From Coriobacteriaceae bacterium AM48-5 (lineage in GTDB: Bacteria > Actinomycetota > Coriobacteriia > Coriobacteriales > Coriobacteriaceae): a stretch of DNA of 17,387 bases. Under the pieces are notes generated by a model that searched no databases, was not told the origin of the DNA, and worked only from the letters and a program-made list of their open reading frames with translations. The DNA lies in NCBI GenBank assembly GCA_027669525.1, contig JAQEDJ010000043.1, forward strand, positions 1 through 17,387. The letters run 5' to 3'. Position numbers and translations under genes: made by a program. Below, in pieces: positions 14,975 to 17,387 of this stretch (position 1 is the stretch's first letter; each line of letters opens with the position of its first letter).

Positions 14975-16142
14975 CTACTTGTCCCCGTCCCCCGCGGGCG
15001 AGTTCTTTTGGTTGCGACGGTTACTCCAGGTCACGTTGTGTTCCTTGTAGTAATCGGGCGCCTCGTTGCCGCTCGCGCTAATGGGGTCGTTGCCGGTCAG
15101 GGTGTCGGCAATATCCTGCACGAATTTAATGAACAGGCTCGAGTCGTCGGTCTCGGACGAATCAAAGTCAAAGCCAAACTCCACCGCACCGCCGATGATC
15201 TTGTCCACGCACTCCGGGTCGTCGCCGTCCAGCCAAATGACCACGGTGTACTTGTCCACATCGCCCACGCGAAAGTTCTTGTGGCTAATGGTCGTCACCA
15301 CGTCCTTGGACGCAAACGGCTCGGTGTTGGGCTCGGGGCTGCCGTCGGCCGTTGCCGCCGCATAGGTGGTGGGCTCGCCGTTGCGGTACACCCGCACGCG
15401 CGCCGCCTTCTCCACGCCCTTGCTGGCGCTGACCACCTTGAGCTTGGCGCTGTAGCCCAGATCGGTCTTGCCGGCGTTGCGGATATAGAAGGTGTACGCC
15501 ACATAGTTCTTGCCGTTGTGGCTGCCGTCGATGTTATCCAGGTTGTCGGGCAGGTCGTCGGCAGCGATATTGGTGCCGTTGTCCACGGCGTCGGCCGCCA
15601 GGCGCGCGGTGGCGTTGTTAAAGTCGCCATTGTCGGCAATGGCCACGCCGCGGCGGAACAGCTCCAGGCGGTTGAGGTTGATGGTGAAGTTACCCATGTT
15701 TTCCTGCATAAACGACAGGGCAAACAGCACGCCAAAGGCAAGCGCCAGCACCACGAGGGCTTTTTGTAGCTTGTCCATGCGCAGCAGCGCCGTGCCGATG
15801 CGCTCCATGCGGCGCTTGGGCATGTACATGGACACGACCGCGTCGGGGTCGATGTCGTCGAGGTCCTGGTCGGCCAGCGCCTGCTCCAGCTCCTCGATGC
15901 GCACCACGCCGCGCAAGTCGCGCTTGGGCTTGCGCTTGGGTTTGGGTTTGGGCTTGGACTTGGGCTTGCGAAGCGCTTGCGGGAGGCGGGGGGCTGGTCG
16001 GGCGCGGAGTCCTCGCCGGGCGCGTCCTCGGCGTTAGCGCCGGGAGCGTCCTGTAGCGCGTCTCGGCTTGGTCCTCGGTCAAACCCTCGGCCAAATCCTC
16101 GGCAGCTTGATCTTTGTTGTCGTTACGCTTGAACAGAGCCAT
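14975..16142 (-). CDS. Single-pass membrane protein with Lys/Pro-rich cytoplasmic region and surface-protein signature; two apparent frameshifts
   Basis: ATG at 16142 (MALFKRNDNKDQ), five bases after the PilZ gene's stop and probably translationally coupled. The frame breaks near 16061-16064 (restoring one G gives AEDALQDAPGANAEDAPGED) and near 15971-15974 (restoring one C or G joins PPASRKR to LRKPKSKPKPKPKRKPKRDL). The observed 1168 bases become 1170, a 389-aa protein. Layout: acidic leader; Lys/Pro tract of about 20 residues; acidic segment with IEELEQALADQDLDDIDPDA; one membrane segment (LVVLALAFGVLFALSFM); then an exported domain ending in YTVVIWLDGDDPECVDKI, the signature seen in the other surface proteins. 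It lacks the ATYAWF signal motif, so it probably stays as a membrane-anchored base or tether rather than being cleaved. Confidence 0.8.
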
Positions 16143-16147
16143 GGCGA

Positions 16148-16813
16148 TCAGATCTTATATTTCGTGCGAATGTAGCCGACGTATTCTTTGACGAGCTCGC
16201 GCTCCATGTCGTCGGCGTAGCGGAACTGCAGGCCGCAGACGTTGCGGTACAGGCTGCCCTTGGGCGCGCGGCGCACCCAGCACACGATGCCCAGCTGCTC
16301 GGGCAGCTCGTGGCGCTCGCCCTGCAGGCGGATCGTGGGCATTTGCACGGCCAGGGCCTCGCCCACGTCGGGATAATCGTTGAGGTAGACGGCCAGGCCG
16401 CCGGCCGAGACGTCGATGGTCATGGCGTCCTCGGGCTCGGAGGCGGCCGCGTTGTCGCGCTGGTAGGTAAGGCGCATGGCGACCTTAAAACGCTCGTCGC
16501 GGCGCTTGACAAAGGTGCGCTGCTCGGCGACTTTGCGCATTTTCCAGTAGGTGCGGATGCCTTTTTTCTCGACTGCCTCGGGATAGCCGGCGAGCACGAA
16601 CGTCTCCTCGCCCACTTTGTATTGCAGCAGCAGCTTTTGGTTTTCGTCCATGATGAGCGGCTTGCCGGCGAGCATGGGCGCGCTCATAAGGAAGTACGCG
16701 TCGTCCAGGTTCTCTTTGTACGTGGCGAGCATGTTGAAGTCGGTTTTTTGGCCCATGGGCACGTCGAATGCCACCTGAAGCTTGGTCCCCGGCGTTATCT
16801 GTTGCTCTGCCAT
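16148..16813 (-). CDS. YcgR-like PilZ-domain protein (c-di-GMP receptor)
   Basis: A 221-aa protein with ATG at 16813 and GGGGGAG upstream; the frame extends to 16984 without a ribosome site. Residues 1-100 resemble the YcgR-N/PilZN beta domain. The C-terminal PilZ domain carries the c-di-GMP binding motifs RRDER (RxxxR, R104 and R108) and DVSAGG (D/N-x-S-x-x-G, 134-139), so ligand binding is expected. No flagellar genes are in the window. Its tight linkage to the membrane-anchored surface-type gene downstream suggests it passes a c-di-GMP signal to surface structure assembly. The gene is first in a two-gene transcript. Confidence 0.9.
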   Translation of the reverse strand: MAEQQITPGTKLQVAFDVPMGQKTDFNMLATYKENLDDAYFLMSAPMLAGKPLIMDENQKLLLQYKVGEETFVLAGYPEAVEKKGIRTYWKMRKVAEQRTFVKRRDERFKVAMRLTYQRDNAAASEPEDAMTIDVSAGGLAVYLNDYPDVGEALAVQMPTIRLQGERHELPEQLGIVCWVRRAPKGSLYRNVCGLQFRYADDMERELVKEYVGYIRTKYKI

Positions 16814-16871
16814 GTTGTCTCCCCCAGTCGCGGGCGCCGATATCATCGTCGTGCGCGATGCACATTGGGCT

Positions 16872-16893
16872 ATTGTACCTGCTTTGCCGCAGG
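16872..16893 (-). promoter_or_regulatory. Candidate promoter/operator of the PilZ operon
   Basis: On the minus strand TACAAT (16877-16872) is a good -10 box, 59 bases before the start codon. Immediately upstream, CCTGC-TTTGCC-GCAGG (16878-16893) is a 5-bp-arm inverted repeat where a regulator could bind between -10 and -35. No consensus -35 is seen. Confidence 0.4.
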
Positions 16894-17006
16894 TTTCGAT
16901 GTGCAGCGCGTGAAATGGCGGGATGCAGGGCGCGGGTGAACGCGCAGCTGCTCCGCGCGCGGCATTAATCTGACAGCGATGCATGCCCCCGACAGTCCGT
17001 CTGTCT

Positions 17007-17064
17007 ATCTCTCAGCCATCTCTCATTTATCTCTCAGCTTAGAGATGAGTGAGAGATGAGAGAC
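17007..17064. repeat. Cluster 1 of ATCTCTCA boxes in both orientations
   Basis: ATCTCTCA occurs at 17007, 17018 and 17029, an exact 11-bp period. Inverted copies follow: a weak one at 17039, TGAGAGAT at 17050 and TGAGAGAC at 17057. The block can fold as a hairpin (CATCTCTCATTTATCTCT against AGAGATGAGTGAGAGATG, with two mismatches). The near-helical spacing suggests a cooperative protein-binding array. Confidence 0.75.
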
Positions 17065-17162
17065 AAAAATGCCGTTATCGGTTCAAGCAAATCACGTTCG
17101 CGCAGGTAAACTCATGTATACGGGAACTTTGACTCGATCCCTAGCCACCTTGCAGCATTGTT

Positions 17163-17229
17163 ATCTCTCATATTTATCTCTCGTCTTTCAGCTATCTCTC
17201 GTGTTAGTGACGAATGAGAGATGAGAGAT
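17163..17229. repeat. Cluster 2 of ATCTCTCA/G boxes in both orientations
   Basis: ATCTCTC[A/G] at 17163, 17076-type spacing repeated at 17176 and 17194, with overlapping inverted copies TGAGAGAT at 17215 and 17222. It has the same design as cluster 1, about 100 bp away, with looser spacing. No gene lies between the clusters. Confidence 0.72.
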
Positions 17230-17285
17230 GCGTGAGTGATGGACGAGTGTGATTTTTTGGACGGTCGGAAAATCCCTCAAATCAG

Positions 17286-17308
17286 AACCACCCTTAAAAA
17301 GGGTGGTT
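17286..17308. terminator. Hairpin, probable terminator
   Basis: AACCACCCTT pairs with AAGGGTGGTT around an AAA loop. The plus-strand tail is TTTGCTCTT, the minus-strand tail TTCTGATTT. It most likely ends a gene to the right of the window reading leftward, but direction is not certain. Confidence 0.55.
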
Positions 17309-17334
17309 TGCTCTTAGGGTATAACCCACGGGCC

Positions 17335-17362
17335 CCGGGCTCGCGTCTAAAGGCGCGGGCCC
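17335..17362. other. GC-rich hairpin near the right edge
   Basis: CCGGGCTCGCG and CGCGGGCCCGG form an 11-bp stem with one mismatch. On the minus strand one frame is open from the edge to a TGA at about 17280 (36 codons, ...YPKSKPPFLRVVLI), running through the terminator-like hairpin. I do not consider this enough to call a gene end. Confidence 0.3.
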
Positions 17363-17387
17363 GGACTTCGTCCAGGCCTAGTGCATC

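Noticed and set aside
17007..17229. Replication-origin iterons or CRISPR array
   Set aside because: Boxes are only 8 bp, occur in both orientations, and no replication initiator or cas gene is in the window.
17280..17387. 3' end of a minus-strand gene entering from the right edge
   Set aside because: One frame is open for 36 codons, but it runs through a terminator-like hairpin and shows no recognisable protein; too short to support.

Overview
The window most likely comes from a high-GC Coriobacteriia actinobacterium, probably Collinsella or a close relative. The basis is GC-rich third positions, strong purine-rich Shine-Dalgarno sites, ATG/GTG/TTG starts, and protein types I associate with that class. 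This is recognition from memory, not a database result.

The main content is a surface-protein biosynthesis island. Seven proteins in three gene groups look like one SipW/TasA/camelysin-type family: a single N-terminal membrane segment, usually ending in A-T-Y-A-W-F, and in most members a C-terminal signature of the W-L-E-G-x-D-P-x-C type. Group 1 (7695 down to the left edge, minus strand) is a compact operon of seven genes. It has four candidate SipW substrates, a SipW/ER-type signal peptidase, a membrane-anchored McrB-like AAA+ ATPase, and a McrC/DUF2357-like protein that ends in a long Ala/Glu-rich coiled coil with a perfect 90-bp tandem duplication and runs off the window. Group 2 (14014 to 12224, minus) has two closely related substrates that look like fibre subunits, separated by a terminator-like hairpin. 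Group 3 (16813 to 14975, minus) pairs a YcgR-like PilZ protein with a substrate-like membrane protein carrying a long Lys/Pro-rich cytoplasmic extension. Together these suggest a surface fibre or matrix system with its own peptidase, a c-di-GMP input, and a repurposed McrB/McrC-like ATPase pair.

Between groups 1 and 2 lie a tRNA-Val(GAC) with promoter and terminator, a 174-bp palindromic element with perfect 29-bp terminal inverted repeats, a Coriobacteria-type protein with a DUF559/Vsr-like C-terminus, a DUF5710 protein, a small Cys-rich protein, and an HNH_2 endonuclease gene. Between groups 2 and 3 is an unrecognised 170-aa gene followed by a bidirectional terminator. The right end is non-coding and holds two clusters of ATCTCTCA boxes in both orientations, plus hairpins.

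Six genes (signal peptidase, three substrates, HNH gene, PilZ-linked gene) contain nine apparent single-base losses, nearly all repairable by restoring one G or C in a short G/C run. Every repaired gene has an intact reading frame of the expected kind. I therefore read these as probable sequence errors rather than nine independent pseudogenisations. Coordinates below give the whole reconstructed gene wherever a frameshift interrupts it, except for the signal peptidase.
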